Positions 1 through 9,630 of a stretch of 58,519 nucleotides of DNA are shown one piece after another. A program made the position numbers and the translations under genes. The stretch comes from Roseateles saccharophilus (lineage in GTDB: Bacteria > Pseudomonadota > Gammaproteobacteria > Burkholderiales > Burkholderiaceae_C). The stretch is from the NCBI RefSeq assembly GCF_004342485.1, contig NZ_SMBU01000033.1:1-58519 (forward strand). The letters run 5' to 3'. How positions within the stretch are numbered: the stretch's first letter is position 1; every line of letters starts with the position of its first letter. A model generated the notes under the pieces. That model was given only the letters and a program-made list of their open reading frames with translations, was not told the DNA's origin and ran no database searches.

Positions 1-456
1 GAGCGCCGCTTCGAAGACTCTGGCTGTCATGGCACCACTCCTCGGAGTGATCAACCGGCCCCGATCCTACCCACTCGATTTTCAAGAGAGGCAAACAAAT
101 ACGACACATTGGGTCTCGAAGCCGCCTACCTGGCCACCGGCCAGGCTCGTCGTGCCGAAGCCATCCGCCAGGCGATCGCCAATTGGCGCCAATTCCGCCC
201 GGGTTCCTACGACGCCGGCAAAGGGATACAGCTTGGCGCGCTGGTCTGCCTGGTCGATGCCGACGACAAGCAGCAACAGCTCTTTCTCGGCCCGGGTGGG
301 GGCAGCATGACGCTGGTCAGCGGCGCTCAGATCGTTCAGGTCATCAGTAGTGAAGCGCCGTTGGGCAAGGCCCTGCTGGGCAAGTGCGAGGGCGACGCGG
401 TGTCGATCGAGGTCGCTCCCGTCCGACGGCAGTTTGAGGTGCTGCGGGTGAATTGA
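1..456 (+). CDS. GreA/GreB-family protein, C-terminal part (5' end outside window or degraded)
   Basis: The frame is open from the window edge to a TGA at 454-456. From the residues NKYDTLGLEAAYL onward it matches the usual architecture of the short GreA/GreB-like proteins of Burkholderiales: the end of the coiled-coil arm, then a GreAB C-terminal domain (LGALVCLVD, then FLGPGGG, then SPLGKALLGKCEGDAV-like). Family members act on stalled RNA polymerase. About 30 residues before NKYDT do not look like the expected Ala/Glu-rich coiled coil, so the N-terminus may be frameshifted or the start may lie upstream. The only in-frame alternative start is the TTG at 109, which would remove the coiled coil. 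The end overlaps the region just before prc. Confidence 0.6.
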   Translation, partial: ERRFEDSGCHGTTPRSDQPAPILPTRFSREANKYDTLGLEAAYLATGQARRAEAIRQAIANWRQFRPGSYDAGKGIQLGALVCLVDADDKQQQLFLGPGGGSMTLVSGAQIVQVISSEAPLGKALLGKCEGDAVSIEVAPVRRQFEVLRVN

Positions 457-569
457 GCCGGTGCGGCTGCGGCCGAAGGTCGTCGTGCGACGATCGTTGC
501 CTCGAAATGCGGTTTGCCACAGACGGTTTCGACCTTGAGATTTTCGGTTCAACCCGTGGTGGAGCGAGA

Positions 570-2735
570 TTGAAACAACAGCTGATTGGGCTTTTTCTGA
601 CCCTGGCGGTCGCGGCGCAGGGCGCGCTGGCGGATGCTGACCTTGCCTACCCTCCACCGCTGAAGCCGGCAGTACAGGAGGCCAGGGCGGCCCACTTGGC
701 TGCGGAACTGCTTTCGCGCTATCACTACAAAGCCGTCCCGCTCGACGATGCCTTGTCGAGCAAGGTGTTCGACCAGTACCTGCGAGTGCTCGACCCGGAG
801 AAGGTCTACTTTCTGCAGTCCGACATCGACCGCCTTGCTGTCGAACGTACCCGGCTTGACGACGCGATCCTGAGCGAGGATTTGCGCGCGCCGTTCGACA
901 TTTTCAACGTGTACGAACGCCGGGCCGTCGAGCGAATGGCCTATGCGCGCAGCCTGCTGCACAAGGGATTCGATTTCGCGAGCGACGAGACGCTGATGCT
1001 TGATCGCAAGGGCCAAGCTTGGCCCGCGACCGAGGCAGACGCGCAGGATCTTTGGCGCAGGCGTGTGAAGAACGATTGGTTGCGGCTCAAGCTCGCGGGT
1101 CAGGACGACGCAGCCATCGCGAAAGTCCTCGACAAGCGCTACGACAGCGCCTCCAAGCGCCTGGGCAAGATCACAGGCGCCGATGCCTTCGAGGCATTCA
1201 TGAATGCCTACACGATGGCGATCGAGCCCCATACCAACTACCTGGGCCCGCGCGCCGCAGCCAACTTCGACATCTCGATGCGGCTGTCGCTGGCGGGCAT
1301 TGGCGCTGTTTTGACCGACATCGATGGCTACGCCACCATCCGCGAACTGGTCGCGGGCGGGCCAGCGAGCCTCTCTGGACAACTGCAGGTTGGCGACCGC
1401 ATCGTCGGCGTCGCACAAGGCGCGACCCGCCCGATGGATGACGTCGTCGGCTGGCGCCTGGACGACACCGTGAATCTGATTCGTGGCGCGGTGGGTTCGA
1501 CGGTGCGCCTGGACGTCCTGCCCGCCGACAAGGGGCCCGACGCACCGAGCAAGACGGTGGTCTTGGTCCGCAACACGATCAAGATCCAGGACAGCGCAGC
1601 CAAGGCCAAGGTCTATTCGGTGGCGACAGGTGAGGGCAAGCGCTTGATCGGCGTGATCACCTTGCCATCGTTCTACGAGGATGTCGACGCGCTTCGCAAG
1701 GGCGACAAGGATTACCGCAGCGCAGGGAGCGACGTGGCCAGGCTGCTGGCGGACCTGAAGGCCCAAAAGGTAGATGGCATCTTGATGGACCTGCGCGATA
1801 ACGGCGGTGGTTCACTGCGGGAGGCCATCGGTCTGACGGGCCTGTTCGTCGGCAAGGTGCCGGTCGTTCAGACACGCAATGCCAGAGGCACCGTGACCGT
1901 GGAGAGAAACGTCAACACCGGTTTGGCCTGGGACGGACCGATGGGCGTGCTGATCAACAGGGCCTCCGCTTCAGCGTCGGAAATCTTCGCGGCGGCGATT
2001 CAGGATTACGGTCGCGGCCTCATCATCGGCGAGCCCAGCTTTGGCAAGGGAACGGTCCAGACCGTGGCCAGCCTCGACCAAGTCGCCAACAATGCCAACC
2101 CCGTGTACGGCGAATTGAAGATGACCATCGCGCAATTCTTCCGAGTGAACGGCGGCACGACGCAATTGCGTGGCGTGACACCGGACATCGGCTATTTGCA
2201 AAGCGGTAATGACACTTTGTTCGGTGAATCGAGCTTTGACAACGCCTTGCCATGGACCCATGTCAAGGCGGCCGACTACGCGCCTGTGGGCGACATCACG
2301 GCGCAGCTTCCGCGCCTGCTGGCCTGGCATGAGAGTCGCGTTCAGCGCGAGCGTGATTACCAGAGTCTGCTGGACGACCTTGCAAAGGCAAGGGAGCAGC
2401 GCAAGAACAACGCGATCTCACTCAACGAAGCGGTGCGGCGCAAGGAGCGCGCCGCTTTGGAGGCCCGCCTGACCGCCATGTTGGGCTCCGAGGGGGCGGC
2501 TGCGGGCGATGCGCTGGCAGACGATGGCTTGCAGTTCAACGAACGCAAGCTGAGCAAGGATCTGGCCATGGAGAAGACAAGGAGTTCCGTCAAGGACGTC
2601 CGCTTGAATGAGGCGGTCAGCATCCTGTCCGATAGCGTGGCGTTGCAAGAAGGGAAATCCCAAATGGCAGCGAGCGCGTTGTCGACCCGTCCTGTCGTCG
2701 TCACGGACCTTTCGACAGCGCCATCGAAACCCTAG
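570..2735 (+). CDS. prc: Tail-specific periplasmic protease Prc/Tsp
   Basis: S41A C-terminal processing protease, 721 aa, acting in the periplasm on nonpolar C-termini and on envelope proteins. I chose the TTG at 570 because GGAG lies at 561-564 and the product then starts with a clean signal peptide (MKQQLIGLFL, cleavage after ALA). Longer in-frame starts (507 ATG) put charged sequence before it. Order: N-terminal helical domain, PDZ domain near residues 225-320, S41 core near 340-540, C-terminal helical domain. The catalytic block SASASEIF...QDYGR...FGKGT gives Ser468 and Lys493, equivalent to Ser430/Lys455 of E. coli Prc by motif spacing. About 250 bp of sequence with no recognisable feature separates it from the convergent ABC exporter gene. 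Confidence 0.93.
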   Translation: MKQQLIGLFLTLAVAAQGALADADLAYPPPLKPAVQEARAAHLAAELLSRYHYKAVPLDDALSSKVFDQYLRVLDPEKVYFLQSDIDRLAVERTRLDDAILSEDLRAPFDIFNVYERRAVERMAYARSLLHKGFDFASDETLMLDRKGQAWPATEADAQDLWRRRVKNDWLRLKLAGQDDAAIAKVLDKRYDSASKRLGKITGADAFEAFMNAYTMAIEPHTNYLGPRAAANFDISMRLSLAGIGAVLTDIDGYATIRELVAGGPASLSGQLQVGDRIVGVAQGATRPMDDVVGWRLDDTVNLIRGAVGSTVRLDVLPADKGPDAPSKTVVLVRNTIKIQDSAAKAKVYSVATGEGKRLIGVITLPSFYEDVDALRKGDKDYRSAGSDVARLLADLKAQKVDGILMDLRDNGGGSLREAIGLTGLFVGKVPVVQTRNARGTVTVERNVNTGLAWDGPMGVLINRASASASEIFAAAIQDYGRGLIIGEPSFGKGTVQTVASLDQVANNANPVYGELKMTIAQFFRVNGGTTQLRGVTPDIGYLQSGNDTLFGESSFDNALPWTHVKAADYAPVGDITAQLPRLLAWHESRVQRERDYQSLLDDLAKAREQRKNNAISLNEAVRRKERAALEARLTAMLGSEGAAAGDALADDGLQFNERKLSKDLAMEKTRSSVKDVRLNEAVSILSDSVALQEGKSQMAASALSTRPVVVTDLSTAPSKP

Positions 2736-2987
2736 GGTTGACCGACTTGCCGGCCTGGACGGCGAGTCGCGCGGCTTGAACTTGAGCCAGTCCTGGCGCG
2801 CGGGAGCAGTCGTTCGAGCTGGCGCAGTTGCTGTGTCGCGGTCGAGCGGCTCGTGCCGGCAGTGGAGCCGACGGTCGAGGTGGCCAGCGATCACTGACTG
2901 GTCTTCGTGGGCACTGTCGTTCACGTCCAGCGCCGCGAATGACTCTGACCAGCCTGAAGCCGTCGCAATTGAGCGGCCATTCGTTGC

Positions 2988-4796
2988 TCAGCTGGCAGTT
3001 GGCGCCTCAGTCTCCAACCCAAACTGCATCGCCGCCAACTTCGCATACAGCCCGCCGCGTGCGACCAGCTCGTCGTGCCGCCCGATGTCGACGATGCGCC
3101 CCGCATCCAGCACGACGATGCGGTCCGCCTTCTGGATGGTCGCGAGCCGGTGCGCGATGACCAGCGTCGTGCGGTGCTGCATCGCCGCTTCCAGCGCCGC
3201 CTGCACGACGCGTTCGCTTTCGGCATCCAGCGCGCTCGTCGCCTCGTCGAGCAGCAGCAGCGGCGGGTTCTTCAGCATCGCGCGGGCGATGCTGATGCGC
3301 TGGCGCTGGCCGCCGGACAGGCGCACGCCGCGCTCGCCCAGGAAGCTGGCATAGCCCTCGGGCAGCGCGCGGATGAAGTCGTCGGCGAAGGCGGCCCTGG
3401 CGGCGGCGATGACCTCGTCGTCGCTGGCGCCGGGCCGGCCGTAGCGGATGTTTTCCAGCGCCGTCGTCGAGAAGATGACGCTGTCCTGCGGCACCAGGCC
3501 GACGCTGGCGCGCAGCTCGGCCAGGCTCAGCTCGCGGGTGGGCACGCCGTTCAGGCGGATGCTGCCGGACTGCGGGTCGTAGAAGCGCAGCAGCAGCTGG
3601 AAGACCGTCGTCTTGCCGGCGCCGCTGGGGCCGACGAGGGCGACCGTCTCGCCGGGCTGCACGGCCAGCGAGAGGCCGTCCAGCGCGGCCGTCTGCGGGC
3701 GCGAGGGGTAGTGGAACTGGATGGCGTCGAACTCGACGCGGCTGCCGCCCGTCGTCGCCGTCAGCGGGCGCGGCGCCGGCGGGTCGGCCACCGGCGAGCG
3801 CGCCTCCATCAGCTCGACGAGGCGCTCCGTGGCGCCGGCCGCGCGCAGCACGTCGCCCCAGACCTCGGCCAGCACGGCGACCGAGCTGACCAGCAGCGTC
3901 ACATAGACCACCGTCTGGCCCAGGTGGCCGGCGCTGATCGTGCCGGCGATGACGGCCTGTGTGCCCTGGTAGAGGCCCCAGAGCATGGCGCCGAAGACGG
4001 CCGTGATGATGAAGGCGACGAGGAAGCTGCGCACCCGGGTGCGCTTGCGCGCGGTGTCGAAGGCGGCCTCGCTGGCGGCGGCGAAGCGCTCGCTCTCGGC
4101 CCGCTCCTGCGTGTAGCTCTGCACGACGGTGACGGCGTTCAGCACCTCGGCGGCGATGGCCGAGGTGTCGGCCACGCGGTCCTGGCTGGCGCGCGAGAGC
4201 TTGCGCACGCGGCGGCCGAAGTACAGCGCCGGCAGCACGATGAGGACGAGGATGCCCAGCACCTGGCCCATCACATAGGGGTTGGTGACGATCAGCATCA
4301 CCAGCGCGCCTATGCCCATCACGCTGTTGCGCAGGCCCATGGAGAGGCTGGAGCCCACCACGGTCTGCACGACGGTGGTGTCCGTCGTGATGCGGGAGAG
4401 CACCTCGCCGGTCTGCGTGGTCTCGAAGAACTCGGGGCTCTGGCGCAGCACATGGCTGTAGACGGCGTTGCGCAGGTCGGCCGTCACGCGCTCGCCCAGC
4501 CAGGTGACCATGTAGAAGCGCGAGGCCGAGAACACGCCCAGGGCCGCGCCCACGGCGAACATCGCGAGGAAATGCTCGCGCAGCGCCATCAGCCGCTCGC
4601 CCGGGTTGCTGGCGCCGAAGCCGGCGTCGATGAGGCCGCGCAGCGCGAGCGGGAAGGCCAGCGTGGCCAGCGCCGCCAGCACCAGCAGCAGCAGCGCGAG
4701 CGCGATGCGGCCCCGGTAGGGGCGCAGGAAGGGGGCGAGGCCGCTGAGCGAGCGGGCCTGGCTGGATGCGGGGCGGTCGTTGGTGGTGGAGCTCAT
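2988..4796 (-). CDS. ABC exporter, fused permease-ATPase (MsbA/LmrA type)
   Basis: 602 aa half-transporter that should form a homodimer in the inner membrane and export a lipid-like or other hydrophobic substrate. The N-terminal half holds about six membrane helices (first at about residues 28-60). The ATPase half has Walker A GPSGAGKTT (Lys near 395), signature LSGGQRQR, Walker B LLLLDEATSALD and the H-loop AHRL. The ATG at 4796 overlaps the stop of the upstream aminotransferase gene (ATGA), so the two are co-translated. Substrate cannot be read from the sequence; the neighbours (aminotransferase, AttH lipocalin, FtsX permease) suggest envelope lipid or glycan chemistry, which is inference. 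Confidence 0.9.
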   Translation of the reverse strand: MSSTTNDRPASSQARSLSGLAPFLRPYRGRIALALLLLVLAALATLAFPLALRGLIDAGFGASNPGERLMALREHFLAMFAVGAALGVFSASRFYMVTWLGERVTADLRNAVYSHVLRQSPEFFETTQTGEVLSRITTDTTVVQTVVGSSLSMGLRNSVMGIGALVMLIVTNPYVMGQVLGILVLIVLPALYFGRRVRKLSRASQDRVADTSAIAAEVLNAVTVVQSYTQERAESERFAAASEAAFDTARKRTRVRSFLVAFIITAVFGAMLWGLYQGTQAVIAGTISAGHLGQTVVYVTLLVSSVAVLAEVWGDVLRAAGATERLVELMEARSPVADPPAPRPLTATTGGSRVEFDAIQFHYPSRPQTAALDGLSLAVQPGETVALVGPSGAGKTTVFQLLLRFYDPQSGSIRLNGVPTRELSLAELRASVGLVPQDSVIFSTTALENIRYGRPGASDDEVIAAARAAFADDFIRALPEGYASFLGERGVRLSGGQRQRISIARAMLKNPPLLLLDEATSALDAESERVVQAALEAAMQHRTTLVIAHRLATIQKADRIVVLDAGRIVDIGRHDELVARGGLYAKLAAMQFGLETEAPTAS

Positions 4797-5956
4797 CGGG
4801 GCAGTGTGGCGAGGGTCTGTGTCAGCACGTCGCAGGTGCGGGCGAGCATGGGCTCGGTCAAGTCCTGGTGGCAGAGCAGTTGCAGCAGCTGGGTGCGCCA
4901 GAGTGCGCCGTGGTCGTTGGGAAATTCGGGCACGCCTGGCCAGACGCGGTCCCAGCGGAACACGGCGCAGCCGGCGGCGCGCAGGGCGGCATAGACCGTT
5001 TCGGCCGCCTCGGGGCTGTCCACCCACAGCGGCATCACATAGGGCGCGGCCTGGGCGGGCAGAGGGCCGAACAGCGGCCGGGTGCCGGGCAGGTTCTGCG
5101 TGAGCCGGTGCAGGGTCTCGTAGTGGGCGCGGCGGCGCTCGACGATGCGCCGGCGCGGCAGGGCGAGCAGCTGGCGGGTCAGCGCGGGCGGGGCGTTCTC
5201 GCTGCGGGCGAGGTCGCAGTCGGCCATCATGGCGGGCTCGCCCATGTCCTGCGATGGGCCGTCGGCGCGGGGCGCGCCGGGCGGTTTGGGCGAGCCGTTC
5301 TTCAGGCGGAAGAGGGCGCGCAGCGCGGTGTTCAGCCCGGCCAGCCGGCCCTGCTCGCTGGCCCGCTCCAGCAGGTCCACCCAGGCCTTGAGCTGCTGCT
5401 TCGCACCGGCCGGCCTCAGGGCTTGCGCGGGCAGGGGCCGGGCGCCGGCCAGCAGGCCGCCTTCGGTCACCGGGAAGAACTTGGACACGCTGGCCGTCGC
5501 CAGGTCGCCCCAGCGGCCCACGGGCCGCTCGCCGGCCTGGCCGAAGAAGCTGTGGGCGCAGTCCTCCACCAGCGCGATGCCGCGCGCGTCGCACCAGGCG
5601 CGCACGGCGGCCAGCGAGCGCGGCAGGCCGAAGAGCTGGGCGACGACGATGGCCCGGGTGCCGGGCTCCGGCGTGATTGCGGCCAGCGCCGGCAGGCCGT
5701 CCGGCCCGAGCGGATAGAACTGCACCCGGGCGCCGGCCAGGCGCAGCGGCGCGACCAGGGTGGGGCAGTGGTAGCTCGGCGCTAGCACCGTGTCGCCGGG
5801 CTGCACGCCCAGCGCCTTCATCGCCGCGAACAGCGCCGCGCGCCCGCTGCTCAGCAGCCGCGTGTCGGGCAGGTCGTCGACGGCGGGCAGGCCGGCGCTG
5901 GGCTCGCCGCCGAGGTTGTCCCAGCCGAAGGTGGGCCGCGTGGGTTGGCGTGTCAT
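4793..5956 (-). CDS. DegT/DnrJ/EryC1-type PLP aminotransferase
   Basis: 387 aa, fold type I PLP enzyme of the sugar aminotransferase family (usually transfers an amino group from glutamate to a keto-sugar nucleotide). Asp132 in LVEDCAHSF is the expected pyridine-nitrogen partner and Lys159 in SVSKFFPVTEGG the Schiff-base lysine. The ATG at 5956 lies 17 bp downstream of the AttH gene stop; its own stop overlaps the start of the ABC exporter. No dehydratase, glycosyltransferase or other nucleotide-sugar gene is nearby, so the substrate may not be a sugar nucleotide. Membership of the family is clear; the reaction is not. Confidence 0.85.
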   Translation of the reverse strand: MTRQPTRPTFGWDNLGGEPSAGLPAVDDLPDTRLLSSGRAALFAAMKALGVQPGDTVLAPSYHCPTLVAPLRLAGARVQFYPLGPDGLPALAAITPEPGTRAIVVAQLFGLPRSLAAVRAWCDARGIALVEDCAHSFFGQAGERPVGRWGDLATASVSKFFPVTEGGLLAGARPLPAQALRPAGAKQQLKAWVDLLERASEQGRLAGLNTALRALFRLKNGSPKPPGAPRADGPSQDMGEPAMMADCDLARSENAPPALTRQLLALPRRRIVERRRAHYETLHRLTQNLPGTRPLFGPLPAQAAPYVMPLWVDSPEAAETVYAALRAAGCAVFRWDRVWPGVPEFPNDHGALWRTQLLQLLCHQDLTEPMLARTCDVLTQTLATLPR

Positions 5957-5973
5957 CGGGCGGCGATTGTGGG

Positions 5974-7017
5974 CTACGGCAGTGGCGGTTTGCCGGCATA
6001 GCCGGTGAGCTCCAGATAGCCTGTGCCCAACGGTTGTTTTTGCGCGTCGAACAGCCGGGCTGCGCCCTCCCAGTAGACGAGGCCGCTCGTCCGGCTTGCA
6101 TCGATCTCCTGCGCATCGAAGGCGGCGGCCAGCAGCATCTCTCCGGCGGGGCTCTTCAGTCGCCATTCCACCGGCCAGCGCGCGCCGGTGGCGGGGCTGG
6201 CCCAGTGGCGCGTCGGCGTCATCTCCACGTCGCCGGGCGCGAAGCTGCGGTCGGCCTGGCCCGGCGTGCGCAGGCTGCCGCCGGCGAAGGAGCGCGTGCC
6301 GTCCTTGCGGCGCAGCTGGAACAGCGTCAGCGCGCGGCCGTCGTCGAGGTTGATGCCCAGCCAGTCCCAGCCCATGGAGTCGCCAAGCAGGCTGTCGCTC
6401 CACTCGTGGTCCAGCCAGGCGCGGCCGGCCAGCGTCTGGCGGCGGCCGTCCAGCGCCAGCACGGCGCGGGTGTCGAGCTGGGGGCGGGAGTAGTAGTGGC
6501 TGAACTGCTCGGGGTCGGGCCCCTTGCGCGACAGGCCGGCATCGCCCTGCAGCAGCGGCGGCGCAGTCGTCGCGAGCTGCAGTTCGAGTGCAAAGCCCGG
6601 CCCGGTGAAGGCGGCCTGGTAGCTCTGGCCGCTGCGCTTGAGCGTCCAGTCGCGCAGCTTGACGTCGCAATCGCCGACCACGCTGTAGGCCGCGCCCGGC
6701 AGCGCGCGCAGCAGGCGCTGGGCATGGCGCTGCTTTTGCGCGCCGAGGTCGGACAGGGCCACATGGCCGAGCAGCAGCTGCCGGGCCGCGAGGGCACTGG
6801 GGTGGTCGGCCGGCGCGGGGCCGGGCAGGCGGAAGAAGGTGAGCTGGTAGCCGAAGCGCGGCGGCCCGCCGCCGGCGTCGCCGAGCAGGCCGGTGAGGTA
6901 CCACCATTCGATGCCCTGCTGTGGATGGGCGCCGAAGTCGCGCGGGAAGTTCAACGCGGCCTGTACCGGCAGCGGCAGCGCGGCGAGCAGCAGGGTGCGG
7001 CGCTTCAGCGGCGTCAT
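5974..7017 (-). CDS. AttH/CrtC-like lipocalin-fold protein, exported
   Basis: 347 aa with an N-terminal signal (MTPLKRRTLLLAALPLPVQA). The HPQQGIEWWYLTGLL start, the LDHEWSDSLLG...GWDWLGINLDDG block and the C-terminal YLELTGY are hallmarks of the carotenoid 1,2-hydratase/AttH family (the NE1406-type double lipocalin fold, formerly DUF2006). Many database entries call such proteins hydroxyneurosporene synthase, but no other carotenoid gene is present. The gene overlaps the permease stop (ATGA at 7014-7017), the arrangement seen in AttEFGH-type ABC operons, so a periplasmic lipid-binding partner of that transporter is the better reading. Confidence 0.8.
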   Translation of the reverse strand: MTPLKRRTLLLAALPLPVQAALNFPRDFGAHPQQGIEWWYLTGLLGDAGGGPPRFGYQLTFFRLPGPAPADHPSALAARQLLLGHVALSDLGAQKQRHAQRLLRALPGAAYSVVGDCDVKLRDWTLKRSGQSYQAAFTGPGFALELQLATTAPPLLQGDAGLSRKGPDPEQFSHYYSRPQLDTRAVLALDGRRQTLAGRAWLDHEWSDSLLGDSMGWDWLGINLDDGRALTLFQLRRKDGTRSFAGGSLRTPGQADRSFAPGDVEMTPTRHWASPATGARWPVEWRLKSPAGEMLLAAAFDAQEIDASRTSGLVYWEGAARLFDAQKQPLGTGYLELTGYAGKPPLP

Positions 7018-9569
7018 GCGTCCTCCCTCACGGCGCGCACGGCGTCCTGCCCCAGCGCGCGCCGGCCGGCCAGCAGCGAGGCGCCCACGGCCGCCGCGAA
7101 GGCAAGGCCGACGAGGGCCGTCAGGCGGCCCAGGGGCAAATGCATCTCCATGCTCCAGTGAAAGCTCTGCGGGTTGACGACATAGACCAGCACGGCGCTG
7201 AGCCCCAAGCCCAGGGCCAGCCCGGCCAGCGCGCCGGCGCCGCCGGTCAGGCTGGCCTCGATCAGCAGCAGCCGCATCAGCGCGCGCTGCGACAGGCCTA
7301 GATGCCGCAGCAGGCCGAACTCGCGCCGCCGTGCCAGCGCCTGGGCCGACTGGCTGGCGACGACGCCGAACAGGCCCACCGCGAGGGCCACGGCCTGCAG
7401 CCAGACGGTGATGGCGAAGCTGCGGTCGAAGATGCGCAGCGACATCGCGCGCAGCTCGCCGGCCGCGGCCAGCTCGACGTCGTCGCCGGCCAGCCGGCGC
7501 ACGGCGGTGCGGGCCGCGTCCAGCGCCTGGCCGGGCGCCAGCCACAGCGCGAGTTCGGTCGTGCCGGCGTCGTCGCTGGCGCGGCGGTAGTCGGCCAGGT
7601 CCATCCACAGCGCCGAGCTCTGGCGCGAGTAGTCGCGCCAGACGCCGCGCACCTGCAGGCGCAGCCGCCGGCCGCCGTCGACGAGCTCGGCCGTGAAGAC
7701 GCGTCCGGGCTTCAGGCCGTCGCGGTCGCGTGCGGCCTCGTTGACCCATACGGCGATGGCGTCCGGCGCCGGTGCGCCGGCCCAGCGCTCAACGAGGGGC
7801 AGGCTGCCGGTGTCGATATCGCGGGCCGTCAGCGCGACCGGGTTGGCCCCCGGCGCCAGGCGCAGCCGGGTGCTGCGCTGCGGCGCGGCCCGCGCCAGCT
7901 CGGGCAGCCGGCCCAGGCGCTCGACCAGCGCGGCGGGCAGCGGCGCGGGCAGGCCATCGGCGCCGCGTAGCGCGGAGCGCACATAGAGGTCGGCCGGCAG
8001 CGCATGGTCCAGCCAGCGCAGCAGCGACTCGCGGAAGCTGCCGATCATCACCGTCATCGCGACGGCCAGCGCCAGCGCGACCAGCACGCCGGCCAGCGAG
8101 CGGCGCGCCTCGGTGGCCTGGTCGCGGCTGCGCTCGCGGGCGAGCAGCAGCAGCGCGCCGGCCGGCAGCCGCACGAGGGTGGCGGTCATGCCGCGCACCA
8201 GGGCCGGCACCAGGGCCAGGCCGCCCATCAGCAGGCAGAGCATCGCGAGATAGGCGCCCAGCGGCGTGTCGCCCAGCACGGGCGGCAGCCAGGCCAGGGC
8301 CGCGCCCAGCGCCAGCAGCGCCAGGCCCAGCCAGGCCGGCAGCGTGCGCCCGGCTGGCAGGCCCAGGCCCTTGAGCACCAGGGCCGGCGCGATGCGGCGC
8401 ACGGTGAGGGCCGGCGCCAGCGCCGCCACCAGGGCAGCGGCCAGGCCCAGAGCCGTGTAGGCGAGGGCGGGGCCGAGCAGCGGCTGGTTGAACAGCAGCT
8501 CGGCCGACGAGCCGTTGGCGCCATGCAGGCCGAGGTCGCTGCCCAGCAGCTTCAGCGCACCCGCCGCGAGGCCCAGCCCCAGGGCCAGACCCAACGCGGT
8601 GCCGACGCTGCCGATGACCAGGCCCTCCATCAGGATCAGCCGCCAGCGCATGCGCGCCGACACGCCCAGCACGCCCACCAGTGCCCACTGCGGCAGGCGC
8701 TGGGCCGTGGCCAGCGACAGCACCGCGTAGACGAGGAAGCTGCCGGTGAACAGCGCCATCAACGCCAGCAGGCCGAGGTTGATGCGGTAGGCGCGGGTCA
8801 GGTCGGCCAGCCGCGCGCCCTCGTCCTCGGGTGGGGCGGCGCGCCAGTGCGGCGGCAGCGTGGCGGCGAAGGCCGCGGCGTCTACGCCGGGGGCGAGCTG
8901 CAGGTCGATGCGGTCCAGCAAACCGAGGCGGCCGAACAGGGCCTGGGCGTCGGCGATGTCCAGCACGCCCAGCGGCGTGTTGCCGGCCGCGATGCGCCCG
9001 CCGATGGCGAGTTCGATGTCGCGCGGCGCGTTGCTGCCGGGGATGGGCAGGCGCAGCTTCAGCGTCGTCGCGCCGGCGGCCAAGCGGGCGCGGGCGACGC
9101 CGTTCAGGTGCACGGTGTTGGAGGCCACCAGTTCGGCCGGGCCGCCTTCGACCTGGGGCAGGAGTTCAGGCGCCAGCGGCCGCGCGCCGGCGGCGGAGGC
9201 GAGCAGGGCCAGCGGGTCCAGGCCGATGAGGCGGATGGACAGGGCGCGGCCCTTGAGCTCTGCATCGGCGGTCTGGCCGGGCCATAGGGCCTGGGCTTCG
9301 AGCACGGGGTTGGCGGCGCTGACCTCGGGGCGGTTCAGCAGCTCGGCGAGGTCGGCATCGGTCAGCGGGCCGGAAGCAGCGCGGACGACGAGGTCGGGCT
9401 GGCCGTCGATGCTGCGTGCGGCACGGGCGAATTCGGCCAGCGCGGCGCCGTTGAGCAGGTGCACGCCGAAGGCGAGGGCGACGCCGAGCATGACCGCGAC
9501 GATGGCGAGGATCACGCGACCGGGGTGGTCGCGCCAGGCGGGCCAGCAGAGGTGGCGCCAGAGGGTCAT
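7014..9569 (-). CDS. FtsX-family ABC transporter permease (AttF/AttG- or LolCE-like)
   Basis: 851 aa integral membrane protein. An N-terminal helix (VILAIVAVMLGVALAFGVHLL, about residues 18-38) is followed by a large periplasmic domain (about 45-260), a block of helices, a second periplasmic domain and C-terminal helices. That is the ten-helix duplicated FtsX layout of AttF/AttG-like permeases and of YbbP, rather than the four-helix MacB form. It should use the separate ATPase encoded at 10023-10676. A repeat-rich gap of 453 bp lies between the two genes although every other junction nearby overlaps. It overlaps the AttH gene downstream. Substrate probably a lipid or lipoprotein, by family. 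Confidence 0.85.
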   Translation of the reverse strand: MTLWRHLCWPAWRDHPGRVILAIVAVMLGVALAFGVHLLNGAALAEFARAARSIDGQPDLVVRAASGPLTDADLAELLNRPEVSAANPVLEAQALWPGQTADAELKGRALSIRLIGLDPLALLASAAGARPLAPELLPQVEGGPAELVASNTVHLNGVARARLAAGATTLKLRLPIPGSNAPRDIELAIGGRIAAGNTPLGVLDIADAQALFGRLGLLDRIDLQLAPGVDAAAFAATLPPHWRAAPPEDEGARLADLTRAYRINLGLLALMALFTGSFLVYAVLSLATAQRLPQWALVGVLGVSARMRWRLILMEGLVIGSVGTALGLALGLGLAAGALKLLGSDLGLHGANGSSAELLFNQPLLGPALAYTALGLAAALVAALAPALTVRRIAPALVLKGLGLPAGRTLPAWLGLALLALGAALAWLPPVLGDTPLGAYLAMLCLLMGGLALVPALVRGMTATLVRLPAGALLLLARERSRDQATEARRSLAGVLVALALAVAMTVMIGSFRESLLRWLDHALPADLYVRSALRGADGLPAPLPAALVERLGRLPELARAAPQRSTRLRLAPGANPVALTARDIDTGSLPLVERWAGAPAPDAIAVWVNEAARDRDGLKPGRVFTAELVDGGRRLRLQVRGVWRDYSRQSSALWMDLADYRRASDDAGTTELALWLAPGQALDAARTAVRRLAGDDVELAAAGELRAMSLRIFDRSFAITVWLQAVALAVGLFGVVASQSAQALARRREFGLLRHLGLSQRALMRLLLIEASLTGGAGALAGLALGLGLSAVLVYVVNPQSFHWSMEMHLPLGRLTALVGLAFAAAVGASLLAGRRALGQDAVRAVREDA

Positions 9570-9630
9570 GGCTGGGGGCGCGTTGGCGCTTCGCCTGTCG
9601 TTTGTTTGGTGGCCAGGCCCATGCCGGGAG

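Noticed and set aside
3075-4994. Long plus-strand open frame opposite the ABC exporter
   Set aside because: Arg/Ala/His/Gln-rich reading typical of the antisense of a GC-rich gene; the minus-strand product has intact ABC motifs.
5974-7017. Carotenoid 1,2-hydratase (CrtC) function
   Set aside because: No other carotenoid genes nearby; the overlap with an FtsX permease fits AttH better.
8004-9287. Plus-strand frame opposite the FtsX permease
   Set aside because: Gln/Arg/Ala-rich antisense artefact of alternating hydrophobic codons.
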